Of a DNA stretch of 64,000 nucleotides, positions 7,858-16,371 are shown one piece after another. Position numbers and translations under genes: made by a program. The stretch's first letter is position 1. Each line of letters opens with the position of its first letter. Below the pieces are notes generated by a model. It searched no databases and had not been told where the DNA came from. It was given only the letters and a program-made list of their open reading frames with translations. Source of the DNA: Candidatus Gastranaerophilales bacterium (lineage in GTDB: Bacteria; Cyanobacteriota; Vampirovibrionia; Gastranaerophilales; Gastranaerophilaceae); contig CALUWF010000002.1 in NCBI GenBank assembly GCA_944324405.1, positions 33,660 through 97,659 on the forward strand, in the 5' to 3' direction.

Positions 7858-10013
7858 TATTTAGTATTTAAAAATTCTCTAAGTTGTTTTACTCTGTCCT
7901 GCGCAAATTTTGTGTATTCGTCATTTACGCCTTCTTTTGCCTTTAATTCCAAAAATTTATCGTAATTATTTATTGCATCCTGGTACTTCTCAAGATTATC
8001 AAGTCCAAGAGCGTATGAATAATATGCAAGTGCGAAATTATTATCGGAATCTATTGCAAGTTTAAATTGTACATTTGCCTCTTTTTGGTTTTTCTGTTCT
8101 TCAAAAATCAGACCCTTGTAATAAAGCGCGTATGTATTTTTTTGGTTTTGCGAAAGCACCTTATTTAAAAGCGAAAGCGCACTTTCAAAATCTTTTTGTT
8201 CATATTTTGCAATTGCATTTTCCAAATCTTGTGCGGTATTTGCTTCCTTAATTGCCTTTATTGCCTCGTTTGCAGTAGCATCCGAAGGATTAATTGCAAT
8301 AATTCTATTTAAAAGTTCCAGCGCCTTTGCGGAATTTTTAAGTTCATTATAAGACATTGCGCACACATATAGCACATCTTTGTTTTTCGGCTCTTTTTGA
8401 AGCACCTTTTCATAATATAAAACAGCGTTTGTATAATCTTTCATTTCATAATAACAGTTTGCAATTGCAAGCTGCACCTCGGGCGTTTGCGGATTAATTT
8501 TCAAATAATTTTCAAGTGCACCTTTATAATTCTGTGTTTCATACATTTTTGAGGCCGTTTCATAAGTTTTTCCCGCCTGCGATTTCAAAAGCGTATCTTT
8601 TAGCGTCAAAAGCTCTGCACCATAAGGAATTTGTTCAATACCTTTATTTAAAATATCAAGTGCTGCGTCATAATTATTTTGCAGGGTATAAATTTGTGCA
8701 ATGTTAATATAATTTTCCTGTTTTTTAGGGTTAAGTGCCATTGCGCGCTTATAGAAAGTAACCGCGTCTTCATATTTTTTCTGCTTGTGCATTTCATAAG
8801 CATAAGCATATTGTAAATCGTAATTTTGCGGATTTGAATTTGCCTCAAGCAGCATATAGGCATACTTTTGCTCCGGTGTAAATTTATTTGCGACAATATC
8901 GGCTATCGCATTTTTTGCACTGTTATCATCGGGTTTTATTGCCAGAATAGCCTTGTATTGCGCAAGAGCGTTTTTATAATCCTTTTGTGCTTCGTATGCT
9001 GCCGCTTTATATTTTATAATTTCAGTAGCATTTGGGTTTTGGGCAAGCAATTTATCATATTGGCCCACTGCCATTGTATGCATACCCTGGGCAATATAAA
9101 GTGAAGCAAGGTTTAATATTGCCGTCCTGTCATTAGGTGCAAGGTTTAACGCCTTTAAATATTGATTTTTCGCCGATGCATAATCACCTTTCATTTGATA
9201 AACCGTGCCTAAATTAATATATGCTTGTGCATCATTGGGATTGTTAAGCGCTCTTGAGCGCCATAGATTATCCAATACATCAAGCAATTCCGGATTGTTC
9301 TCGCCGTATTTAAGTGCAAGATTATTCTCTTGCGCTGCGGCATCTTCATTATTCACTTCATCTAAAATAACTGCATATTTAAAGTGTAATTTTGCGCTTT
9401 TTTCATCGTATTTAAGTGCATTTCTGTAGCACTCAATCGCACCGCCCTTGTTATTTAAGGCCTTAAATATGTCACCCGCTTGTTCAAGGGCGTCTTTTTC
9501 AATATTTTTATCTTTAATTGTCATAAAGTCGTAGGCTGCGGCAGGCAGCTCACCCTGAGCTCTTAGATTTTTTGCATTTTGAAATTTTTGCTGCGCGTTT
9601 AAATTACCCTCGTATTTTTTTTGCAAAGCAGCAAGGCTGTTTTGAGTAGAATTTACCATTGAAGCAAGCTGAGGCGGGTTTTGTTCGTTTTCCCAATACT
9701 TCATGTAAAAAAGTGCGCTTTTAAGATCGTTAAGCGCTTTTTTACCGTTTTTTTCCTCGTTTAAATAATAATCGGCTCTTGCAAGATATGCACTGCAAAG
9801 TGATTGTCTGACCGTTGAATCGTAGGGTTGGAAACGAAGGACTTTTTTGAATTCTATTATTGCGGAAGAATATTTTTTATTTTTAAGATATGAAACCCCG
9901 TTGTTAAAGTATAAATTATACTTTTGAATTTCTTCCTGTGTGGGCTGTGCAGCATAGGCAATATTTGCAAAAAATAACATACACGCAACCGCCGCAACGG
10001 GTAATTTTTTCAT
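7857..10013 (-). CDS. Secreted or periplasmic tetratricopeptide repeat protein
   Basis: A signal peptide (MKKLPVAAVACMLFFANIAY, then cleavage near AYA-AQP) is followed by about 18 TPR-like 34-residue helical repeats across most of the 718 residues, for example AYINLGTVYQMKGDYASAKN and ALAYYSYALGLDNLEKYQDA. The start at 10013 is preferred to longer in-frame options because of the GGAG site just upstream and the clean signal peptide. Large exported TPR proteins act as protein-protein scaffolds; the partner here is unknown. Two minus-strand genes (dusB and GIY-YIG) follow with overlaps. Confidence 0.82.
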   Translation of the reverse strand: MKKLPVAAVACMLFFANIAYAAQPTQEEIQKYNLYFNNGVSYLKNKKYSSAIIEFKKVLRFQPYDSTVRQSLCSAYLARADYYLNEEKNGKKALNDLKSALFYMKYWENEQNPPQLASMVNSTQNSLAALQKKYEGNLNAQQKFQNAKNLRAQGELPAAAYDFMTIKDKNIEKDALEQAGDIFKALNNKGGAIECYRNALKYDEKSAKLHFKYAVILDEVNNEDAAAQENNLALKYGENNPELLDVLDNLWRSRALNNPNDAQAYINLGTVYQMKGDYASAKNQYLKALNLAPNDRTAILNLASLYIAQGMHTMAVGQYDKLLAQNPNATEIIKYKAAAYEAQKDYKNALAQYKAILAIKPDDNSAKNAIADIVANKFTPEQKYAYMLLEANSNPQNYDLQYAYAYEMHKQKKYEDAVTFYKRAMALNPKKQENYINIAQIYTLQNNYDAALDILNKGIEQIPYGAELLTLKDTLLKSQAGKTYETASKMYETQNYKGALENYLKINPQTPEVQLAIANCYYEMKDYTNAVLYYEKVLQKEPKNKDVLYVCAMSYNELKNSAKALELLNRIIAINPSDATANEAIKAIKEANTAQDLENAIAKYEQKDFESALSLLNKVLSQNQKNTYALYYKGLIFEEQKNQKEANVQFKLAIDSDNNFALAYYSYALGLDNLEKYQDAINNYDKFLELKAKEGVNDEYTKFAQDRVKQLREFLNTK

Positions 10014-10133
10014 AATCTCCGACCTTTCGATAAACTTCTCCTGCATAAAAATTATAATACAACACATATTTTTTTCATACCCTAAAACATTATTTTTGGT
10101 ATTATTTATTATGTAGGCAATTTTGAGGAAATT

Positions 10134-10796
10134 TTGAAAACAGAATTTATCAATCACGGCAAAACTTCACTTATTGTTTTTTTCTGCGGCTTTTATACCG
10201 ATGCAAATTGTTTTATTGAATTTGATAACGGAAAAAACAATATTCTTTTTGTTTACGATTACTCCGATATGCAAAATAATCCGCTTGAATATTTTGATTT
10301 TCTGAATTATACGCAAGTGAGTGTTATCGCTTATTCTTACGGCGTGTGGGCACTTAATTATGTATACAATCAGGATTTGCTTCCCGAAATCAGCTCAAGC
10401 TGTGCAATAAGCGGCACTTTCTGTCCGGTTGATAACGATTACGGAGTAAATGAAAAAGTTTATGAACTTATGGCGCGTTCACTAAACTCCGATACAATAG
10501 AAAAATTTGAACAGAGAATGGCGCTGGGGGCATCTTCACCATTAAACATCAAACGTGCAAACAGAAAAATAGAAAATCTTGCCGATGAACTTTTAAACAT
10601 AAGAATGGTTTCAAAACACACATGGTTTAAGAAAAATTTTGAATTTGACAAAGTTGTGCTTACAAAAAAAGACCGCATTTTCCCTTATTCTTCTCAAGCC
10701 AACTTCTGGGCCGCGCACAGAAATAAAGTAGAGCTTGAATGCGGACATTTTCCTTTTTTTGAATTTAAAGATTTTGATGAAATTCTTGAAAGTTGA
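10134..10796 (+). CDS. bioG: Pimeloyl-ACP methyl ester esterase, BioG type (DUF452)
   Basis: Likely cleaves the methyl ester of pimeloyl-ACP, ending pimelate synthesis for biotin. The alpha/beta hydrolase nucleophile elbow is IAYSYGVWAL with Ser68, as in BioG (A-x-S-x-G-V-W). The opening FINHGKTSLIVFFCGFYTD and a late ECGHFPF His fit the family. The start is TTG at 10134 with GAGGA 5-9 bp before it. It lies directly before bioC, and this pairing supports the assignment. 220 residues. Confidence 0.82.
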   Translation: MKTEFINHGKTSLIVFFCGFYTDANCFIEFDNGKNNILFVYDYSDMQNNPLEYFDFLNYTQVSVIAYSYGVWALNYVYNQDLLPEISSSCAISGTFCPVDNDYGVNEKVYELMARSLNSDTIEKFEQRMALGASSPLNIKRANRKIENLADELLNIRMVSKHTWFKKNFEFDKVVLTKKDRIFPYSSQANFWAAHRNKVELECGHFPFFEFKDFDEILES

Positions 10797-10798
10797 AT

Positions 10799-11509
10799 AT
10801 GACAAGTGTTCCCGATTTTTCAAAAGCAAAAGAAACATATAAAGAAAATGCATTTGCTCAAAAACAAATGGCAAATACACTCAGCGCACTTTGCCTAAAA
10901 CATTTTGGCGCAAATTGGGGAAAAATTTTAGAAATAGGTTCGGGCACGGGGCTTTTAACAAAAAATATCGCGGATAATTTTAAATTCAACGAAATTATTT
11001 TAAATGACTTGACGGATAATTTTACCGGCTTTAATTTCCCCTTTTTAAGAGGAGATGCCGCAAAAATTACACTGCCGGGCGAATGCGATTTAATAATTTC
11101 CAACGCTTGTTTTCAATGGATTTTGGATGTTAAAAATTTTTTTATCAAATTAAAAAATATCCTAAAATCAGACGGTGTGCTTGCCTTTTCAAGTTTTGCA
11201 CAAGATAACTGCCGCGAGTTTAAATTAATTACAGGCCTGGGGCTTGAATATGTTAATTATCCGAAAATTCTTAAAGAATGCGGATATGAAATTGTCGAGT
11301 ATCAAAGAGAGCTTAAAACCATTTATTTCAAAACGCCAAGGGATGTATTGAGACATATAAAATCAACGGGCGCAATTGTTTCAGAAGGTTATATCCGTTC
11401 AAAAAGCATACTTATGGCATTTGAGGAAGAATACTACAGGCGTTTTTCCGATGATATGGGAGTAAGCCTCACTTATAATCCGCTGTACATTCTTGCAAGG
11501 CCTAAATAA
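10799..11509 (+). CDS. bioC: Malonyl-ACP O-methyltransferase
   Basis: SAM-dependent methyltransferase that starts pimeloyl-ACP synthesis by methylating malonyl-ACP. Motif I is ILEIGSGTGLLT, followed by the acidic ILNDLT. CDLIISNACFQWI and LKSDGVLAFSSF match BioC. The C-terminal part (VLRHIKSTGA) is the region typical of BioC, as opposed to general class I methyltransferases. The ATG at 10799 is chosen (236 residues); a TTG at 10793 is in frame. It is 2 nt after the bioG stop. The remaining biotin genes are not in this window. Confidence 0.82.
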   Translation: MTSVPDFSKAKETYKENAFAQKQMANTLSALCLKHFGANWGKILEIGSGTGLLTKNIADNFKFNEIILNDLTDNFTGFNFPFLRGDAAKITLPGECDLIISNACFQWILDVKNFFIKLKNILKSDGVLAFSSFAQDNCREFKLITGLGLEYVNYPKILKECGYEIVEYQRELKTIYFKTPRDVLRHIKSTGAIVSEGYIRSKSILMAFEEEYYRRFSDDMGVSLTYNPLYILARPK

Positions 11510-12413
11510 TATAACTCATTAAAAGTTCGCGGCAATGTTTTTCGCAATATATTTTTCTGATTGCACGTTTCTCAATCTGTCTTATGCACTCTTTTGTAAC
11601 ACCATAGATATTGCCGATTTCTTCCAGCGTTTTTCTTGCGCCCTCATTAAGTCCGAAACGAAGCGTTATAACTTCTTTTTCTCTTTCTTTCAGACATTCA
11701 AGCGCCTTGTTTATATCGTTTTTAAGTTCTTTGTCGACAATAGTCCTTTCAACGTTTTGTTTTTCATCTTCTATAATTTCACCAAGGCTCATCTCGCGCG
11801 ACCCGCTCAAATCTTTTTGGCTTTCAAATCCTGTTTCAAGCGAAAGAGCTTTATTGTAAACATTTAAAAACAAGTCGATTTTTTCTTCGCTGTAGCCGAT
11901 TTTTTCGGCAGCGCGGGCGGAATTTTCACTGTTTGAGACCCCGCAGCCGTATTCCTTTTCAAGGCTGTTTTTTGCCTTTTTGTATCTGGATAGAGTTTCT
12001 TGTATGTAAACGGGAATTTTCATACAGTATGACTGTTCCGAAATTGCCTTAAACATGGCTTGTTTTATCCACCAAGTTGCATAAGTTGAAAATTTATAAC
12101 CAAGCTTTGGATTAAACTTGTCAACCGCTGCCATAAGACCCATATTACCCTCCTGAATAAGGTCTGACATACTCAAGGTGGTTGCGTGAATTGATTTTTT
12201 TGCAACGTTAAAAACAAGTTTTAAATTTGCCTGCACCAGTTTCTTCTTTGCTTCCATATCCCCTTGCTGAGTTAATATTGCAAGCTCTTTTTCTTCTTGT
12301 GCAGTTAGGAGCGGATATTTTGAGATTTTTTTAATGTAATCACCAAGGTTTTCATCAAAATTTACAAGCTTTGCACAGCTAAAGTAACTTTTTTTGTTTT
12401 GAGCATTTTTCAT
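11502..12413 (-). CDS. RNA polymerase sigma-70 family factor, group 2-like
   Basis: Alternative sigma factor resembling RpoD but without region 1.1. Region 1.2 is at the start (GDYIKKISKYPLLTAQEEK). Region 2 has the core-binding and -10 recognition segments DLIQEGNMGLMAAVDKF and FSTYATWWIKQA. Region 3 is a shortened central part. Region 4 has LRFGLNEGARKTLEEIGNIY and the helix-turn-helix ending TKECIRQIEKRAIRKI. The start is the ATG at 12413, 9 nt after AAGGAG; an upstream ATG touching that site is less likely. 303 residues. It overlaps the convergent bioC by 8 bp. Its target promoters are unknown. Confidence 0.88.
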   Translation of the reverse strand: MKNAQNKKSYFSCAKLVNFDENLGDYIKKISKYPLLTAQEEKELAILTQQGDMEAKKKLVQANLKLVFNVAKKSIHATTLSMSDLIQEGNMGLMAAVDKFNPKLGYKFSTYATWWIKQAMFKAISEQSYCMKIPVYIQETLSRYKKAKNSLEKEYGCGVSNSENSARAAEKIGYSEEKIDLFLNVYNKALSLETGFESQKDLSGSREMSLGEIIEDEKQNVERTIVDKELKNDINKALECLKEREKEVITLRFGLNEGARKTLEEIGNIYGVTKECIRQIEKRAIRKIYCEKHCRELLMSYII

Positions 12414-12644
12414 AAAAGACATCTCCTTAAATATATTTCTAACCGTATTTTTTTCTTTTTTGCAAGCCTCGCGCCGCCTCGGGGGCGTTAAATTTAGCGA
12501 ATAAAATTAAAAGATATAACAAAAGACTTTTTTAAGGCATTTTAATGCCGGGGTTCAAAACGAGTGTGAAAAGAGAATAACAACAACTGATATAAATCGT
12601 ATATATTTAATATATCACTTGGTTAAAAAAATAACAACCCTTAT

Positions 12645-12661
12645 TTTAAGAAATATTAAGA
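12645..12661 (+). promoter_or_regulatory. TTAAGAA-type direct repeat, copy A
   Basis: TTTAAGAAATATTAAGA has two TTAAG half-sites 10 bp apart. The same 17 bp occurs at 26880-26896, and a related copy on the minus strand lies at 12687-12702. Same-face half-sites one helical turn apart suit an OmpR-family regulator. Confidence 0.35.
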
Positions 12662-12782
12662 TAAATTTTAAAATTAATCTCATAGTTAACATTTCTTAAT
12701 ATATAAACAATAGCTTTAAATGCGTTACCGAGCGGAGTTTTATAATTTTATTAAGAATTGTAACGAAAATAGATTAACCGCG

Positions 12783-12798
12783 CAATTTTATAAAATTG
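12783..12798. promoter_or_regulatory. 16-bp perfect palindrome
   Basis: CAATTTTATAAAATTG is self-complementary over 16 bp and directly precedes the 21-bp element at 12801. It could be a dimeric regulator site; the AT-rich composition makes chance occurrence possible. Confidence 0.35.
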
Positions 12799-12800
12799 AA

Positions 12801-12821
12801 ATACTTTATATATATGTAAGC
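12801..12821 (+). promoter_or_regulatory. 21-bp upstream element, copy 2
   Basis: Identical to the minus-strand sequence at 137-157. It lies between the palindrome at 12783 and the candidate RNA that ends at 12953. Confidence 0.45.
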
Positions 12822-12829
12822 GATAACCA

Positions 12830-12953
12830 AGATATAACAAACACACACTATAAGATATACTTTCTAACCAACACACACTAACCTTCACTTCACACACGAG
12901 GAATTACTAAAAAAAGTATTCCGAGGGGCTTTTGATTATCAAAAGCCTTTTTC
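12830..12953 (+). ncRNA. Candidate small RNA or ribH leader
   Basis: An A/C-rich, G-poor stretch with two AACACACACTA strings is followed by a short hairpin (GGAAT-TACT and AGTATTCC, 12900-12922) and a strong terminator. The 3' part has the form of a small-RNA end. Two readings are possible: an independent small RNA, or a transcribed leader with a terminator 60 nt before ribH. The 5' end is not defined by a good promoter. It does not match the FMN riboswitch. Confidence 0.35.
12927..12953 (+). terminator. Terminator upstream of ribH
   Basis: GGCTTTTGAT and ATCAAAAGCC form a stem of up to 10 bp with a tight loop, followed by TTTTTCTTT. Confidence 0.75.
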
Positions 12954-13012
12954 TTTATGTAAAAATATTTTTATGATATTATCCCCAATGTAAGACTTTA
13001 AGGGGATTTTTT

Positions 13013-13483
13013 ATGCCAAATGTTATTGAAGGTAATCTTTATGCAAATCCGTCGGATAAATTTTGCATTGTAGTTTCCAGGTTTAATGAATTTATAAGCT
13101 CAAAGCTGCTCTCCGGTGCACTTGACTCTTTTATACGCCTCGGGGTTGAAGAAAGCAATATTGATATCATCTGGGTGCCCGGTTCGTTTGAAATTCCTCT
13201 TATGGCAAAAAAAGCGGCACAGAGCAAGAAATACGCGGCAATTATAACACTTGGCGCCGTAATAAAAGGGTCAACATCGCATTATGATTATGTCTGCGCC
13301 GAAGTATCAAAGGGCGTGGCTGCCGTTTCGCTTTCCGAGGGTATCCCTGTTATCTTTGGAATTTTAACAACCGATAATATAGAGCAGGCAATTGAAAGAG
13401 CAGGTACAAAAGCCGGCAACAAAGGGGCGGATGCCGCTAAAAGCGCTATTGAAACAGCAAATTTAATCTCAAATTTAAAATAA
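13013..13483 (+). CDS. ribH: 6,7-dimethyl-8-ribityllumazine synthase
   Basis: Penultimate step of riboflavin synthesis: condenses the ribityl-aminouracil with dihydroxybutanone phosphate, normally as an icosahedral or pentameric shell. Conserved parts are [10 protein letters not shown] at the start, the [12 protein letters not shown] loop, [22 protein letters not shown] with the active-site His, and [23 protein letters not shown]. 156 residues, normal. AAGGGG precedes the ATG. Other rib genes are not nearby. Confidence 0.95.
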   Translation: MPNVIEGNLYANPSDKFCIVVSRFNEFISSKLLSGALDSFIRLGVEESNIDIIWVPGSFEIPLMAKKAAQSKKYAAIITLGAVIKGSTSHYDYVCAEVSKGVAAVSLSEGIPVIFGILTTDNIEQAIERAGTKAGNKGADAAKSAIETANLISNLK

Positions 13484-13599
13484 AAATCAATCTTTAGATT
13501 GAGAGGCATTTTAAGTCTATGGGTTGATGATACACTTCCTAAAACAGGTTAGAGTTTAAGTATAAACTACACAATTGATTAGGGAGAGTATTTGAGTTT

Positions 13600-14706
13600 A
13601 TGCTTGGAATTTGCATGTTTAAAACTAAAAAAGTGCTTGCGCTTTTTACGGTATTTTTTTCATTGTGCGCCGCCGCCTGCGCAAGTGAAAGCATAATTTC
13701 ATCGGTTACGATATCACAGCCTGCTGATTTAAACGGCGCATATCAGCTTACCGTAAAGTCTGACAAACCCGTTGAATTTAAAGAAAAAGCACAATCAGAT
13801 AGAAGTATTTATTTTGATTTAAAAAATGCAACAAGTGTTGATAATCTGGATACTATATATGACAATGTTTCCGGTGTTGATGCCGTCATTGTTCAACAGC
13901 TTGAAAATAATAAGGTGAGAATTTATGTTAACGGTGAAAACACCAATAATACAAAGCTTGTTTTTCAAACAACACAAAAAACCACATCAGACGTTAAAAA
14001 TCAAATAGTAATCAACAGGCCCATAAGGGAATACCGCCCGACAAACGATATAAACGAATTTAATGCGGAAAATATGGATTGGGATGAAAATTCCTTTAAC
14101 CCCGGACACCTCTTAAGTTCATTTTTCGGTCTGTTTGGCGAAAAATCCGACATGACACTTGTAATATGTCTTGTTTTACTTGTAGGAAGTGTAGTTATAT
14201 CTAAGAAAATATTTGCAAAAGTAAAACTTCAAGAGGAGCCTCTTATCGGCCTATCCGGTGCATATAAGGGAGATAACAATATTTTAGATATTAATATCCC
14301 TCAAAAAAGAGAGCTTCCGCCGCTTAAGAGCATGGCCGATACATCAAAATTTGTTACAAATACATACAAAAAAACGACACCTGTGCAAAAAAATGCAATT
14401 CAGCAAAATTATGCACTCGGAGCATATAAAAATGCACAGAAAAACCCATACACCACAAATGATACAGTAAAAAAACAGCAACCGCAGCCATCTGTTAATT
14501 TGTATCAAAGAAGAATTCAAAAACCTGCTTCAAAATATGTTTCACAGCCTCAGGGAAAAGTGGCACCCTCTGCAAAAAAACAGGGAACAAGTGTTGAGAA
14601 TATAAAATTTCTTGAATCTGTAACAAAAATTTACGAACAAAGCGGCAGAAAAGACTTGGCTCAAGGCCTAAAGGCCGGAATAAACAAAAGAAAGTCTGCC
14701 GTGTAA
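13600..14706 (+). CDS. Membrane protein with AMIN-like extracytoplasmic domain
   Basis: A signal peptide (VLALFTVFFSLCAAACA) precedes a domain of about 90 residues (about 27-120). Its strand pattern, with ISSVTISQPADLNGAYQLTV and IYFDLKNATSVDN, resembles the AMIN domain of cell-wall amidases and secretins. A single membrane helix (MTLVICLVLLVGSVVI, about residues 186-204) follows, then a Lys/Gln-rich tail of about 165 residues predicted to be cytoplasmic. There is no catalytic domain, so it may anchor or sense at the peptidoglycan. The ATG at 13600 has AGGGAGAG 11 nt upstream; Met6 is an alternative. Terminator at 14737. Confidence 0.55.
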   Translation: MLGICMFKTKKVLALFTVFFSLCAAACASESIISSVTISQPADLNGAYQLTVKSDKPVEFKEKAQSDRSIYFDLKNATSVDNLDTIYDNVSGVDAVIVQQLENNKVRIYVNGENTNNTKLVFQTTQKTTSDVKNQIVINRPIREYRPTNDINEFNAENMDWDENSFNPGHLLSSFFGLFGEKSDMTLVICLVLLVGSVVISKKIFAKVKLQEEPLIGLSGAYKGDNNILDINIPQKRELPPLKSMADTSKFVTNTYKKTTPVQKNAIQQNYALGAYKNAQKNPYTTNDTVKKQQPQPSVNLYQRRIQKPASKYVSQPQGKVAPSAKKQGTSVENIKFLESVTKIYEQSGRKDLAQGLKAGINKRKSAV

Positions 14707-14736
14707 TCAAACAGACAAAATAATACTCAACCAATA

Positions 14737-14761
14737 GCCTCAAAATTTGAGGCGTTTTTTT
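14737..14761 (+). terminator. Terminator after AMIN-like gene
   Basis: GCCTCAAA-A-TTTGAGGC hairpin followed by G and seven T. Confidence 0.85.
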
Positions 14762-14777
14762 ACAAAAAACCCGCATG

Positions 14778-14806
14778 TTGTCCTGGTATCGGGTTTAATA
14801 TATAAT
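14778..14806 (+). promoter_or_regulatory. Predicted promoter of the 14834-rseP operon
   Basis: TTGTCC, a 17-bp spacer and a consensus TATAAT. The -35 lies inside a loop flanked by AAACCCG (14767-14773) and CGGGTTT (14790-14796), an inverted repeat that could be an operator. Confidence 0.6.
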
Positions 14807-14833
14807 TAAAAAGTTAGCATTACGGTAATCTAA

Positions 14834-16369
14834 ATGGAATCGAAAGTCTACAGTAAAAATGATATACTGCAAAAGCTCGCACAAGACGGCTTTTTTGTGG
14901 ACTATTTGACTCTCGGCTCCTTTCTTGAAAAATATAAAATTGAAGCAATTTTTGAGGATGAAAACGGAAGCGAATTTTATGATAAGAGCGCGTACGACAT
15001 TCTTGTCAGAAATGTTTTAAAAAGAACCCCGCCATCAGAACAAACCCCACCCGTAATGCAGCAAAATGAACAAACCCCGCCGCCTTATCAACAAATAAAC
15101 CAAACGCCTCCGCAGGCTCAAAGCACACAAGCACAGCCTCTAAACACCCAAGCTCCGCCGCAAAGCGTACAAACAGTAGAGCCTCATCAACTCCGGGAGC
15201 AGCCACCCGCACCACAGGTACAGCAGCAAATACCTCAAACGCCTCCGCAGGCTCAGCAGGACTACATTCAACAGCCGGCAATAAATGACATGTCTTATCA
15301 TACGCCACAGCAAGAGTATCGGCAGCCCGATGCAATCCCTGCACAAAATTTGCACCATAGTGAAAGTCAAGACACTATTATTGACGTTCAGCCGCTGCAA
15401 CAGGAAGTTCATGGTGTTCAAACGGACACTCAAAATACGCAGGAAGAACCACCATCAAATACAATTGAAGCGCACAGGGAATATCAGCCTGAAAATAATG
15501 AAAGTGAGAAAAAGAAAAATCTCTTTGAAAATATAAAATGGTACAGATGGGATGATGTTTCGGCCGACCTTGCAAGCAATGTAAAAAACGACGATTCCAT
15601 AATCATAGATGCTGATAATGCTAACAATACAACAGATGCTCAAATCCAAAATACGCAAAGTGAACCGCTTACTTTTACAACAGAAGCACAGCCCCAAATT
15701 TACAAAGACAATACGCAAGGGCAAGAGCTGCACAACGAAGAACACCCGCAAACCGAAGCTCAGCAGGCACAAGAAGTAAAATACGACAACGAGCCGGTTG
15801 CGGAACAACAAGTACAGACCCAGCAAGACTACTGGGGTGTACAAAATCAAGGCGAACATCCGCAGGATTTATCTTCACAGCCTCAAGGCAGCACAATAAG
15901 CGAAGATTCAAGGATGGAAATAAATAGAATTATGACATCAAACGATGATGAAGAAGACTTTGATGACATAGGATTGTTATCCGACTCCATTCAGGCGCAG
16001 GAAAAATTCCAAAAGTATATTGTGAACGAGCTTGCAAAGAAAAACATTGACGTTACCCCGCCCAATCCGCAAAATGCTTTTAAATTTGATATTTCGGAAA
16101 AAACTCTCAACATGATTGCAAGGGCAATTGCCAAAAAGATTGCGCGACAAGTATCTTCGCTTTTATCAGGCGACCAAAAAAACAATACAAGACTCCTTCT
16201 GGCGGAGAAAAAATCTGAAGAATTAGAAAAAAAGGTTTCCCTTCTTGAAGAACAAAATAAAAAGCTCAAATTGCTGCTTGTTGAGTCAAATAAAAATTTA
16301 AATTCATACAAGCCGACATTTTTCGGTTTATACAGATTTGTACGCAGAAAAACAAAGAAAAGAAAATAA
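14834..16369 (+). CDS. Gln/Pro-rich protein with C-terminal coiled coil, unknown function
   Basis: 511 residues in three parts. First comes a folded N-terminal region (about 1-60, YSKNDILQKLAQDGFFVDYL) with the look of a small helix-turn-helix-type or ligand domain. Next is a low-complexity middle (about 60-370) dominated by Q, P, T and E with repeated QTPP and QAQ. Last is a C-terminal part with an acidic stretch, a helical segment (about 400-440), a coiled coil (LLAEKKSEELEKKVSLLEEQ) and a basic end RRKTKKRK. No signal peptide or membrane helix. It is separated from rseP by 2 bp, so both are transcribed and probably translated together. I do not recognise a family. Confidence 0.6.
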   Translation: MESKVYSKNDILQKLAQDGFFVDYLTLGSFLEKYKIEAIFEDENGSEFYDKSAYDILVRNVLKRTPPSEQTPPVMQQNEQTPPPYQQINQTPPQAQSTQAQPLNTQAPPQSVQTVEPHQLREQPPAPQVQQQIPQTPPQAQQDYIQQPAINDMSYHTPQQEYRQPDAIPAQNLHHSESQDTIIDVQPLQQEVHGVQTDTQNTQEEPPSNTIEAHREYQPENNESEKKKNLFENIKWYRWDDVSADLASNVKNDDSIIIDADNANNTTDAQIQNTQSEPLTFTTEAQPQIYKDNTQGQELHNEEHPQTEAQQAQEVKYDNEPVAEQQVQTQQDYWGVQNQGEHPQDLSSQPQGSTISEDSRMEINRIMTSNDDEEDFDDIGLLSDSIQAQEKFQKYIVNELAKKNIDVTPPNPQNAFKFDISEKTLNMIARAIAKKIARQVSSLLSGDQKNNTRLLLAEKKSEELEKKVSLLEEQNKKLKLLLVESNKNLNSYKPTFFGLYRFVRRKTKKRK

Positions 16370-16371
16370 AA

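Larger units (their letters stand above)
12414..13012. other. 0.6-kb non-coding region with repeats and candidate RNA
   Basis: No supported ORF. From left to right it holds a GC-rich island (12466-12487), a GGCATT-TT-AATGCC hairpin (12536-12549) and a TTAAG-type direct repeat (12645-12661) with an inverted copy at 12687-12702. It also holds a 16-bp perfect palindrome CAATTTTATAAAATTG (12783-12798), the 21-bp element shared with 137-157, and two AACACACACTA strings near 12840 and 12870. Last come a small hairpin (12900-12922) and a strong terminator (12927-12953). Confidence 0.6.

Noticed and set aside
12830..13012. FMN riboswitch before ribH
   Set aside because: The conserved RFN-element strings are absent; only generic hairpins and a terminator are seen.
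13487..13502. Terminator after ribH
   Set aside because: TCAATC-TTTA-GATTGA is short and is not followed by a T-run.
15006..15911. Several long antisense ORFs opposite the Q/P-rich gene
   Set aside because: They mirror the low-complexity CAA/CCN codons of the plus-strand gene and lack ribosome sites and motifs.
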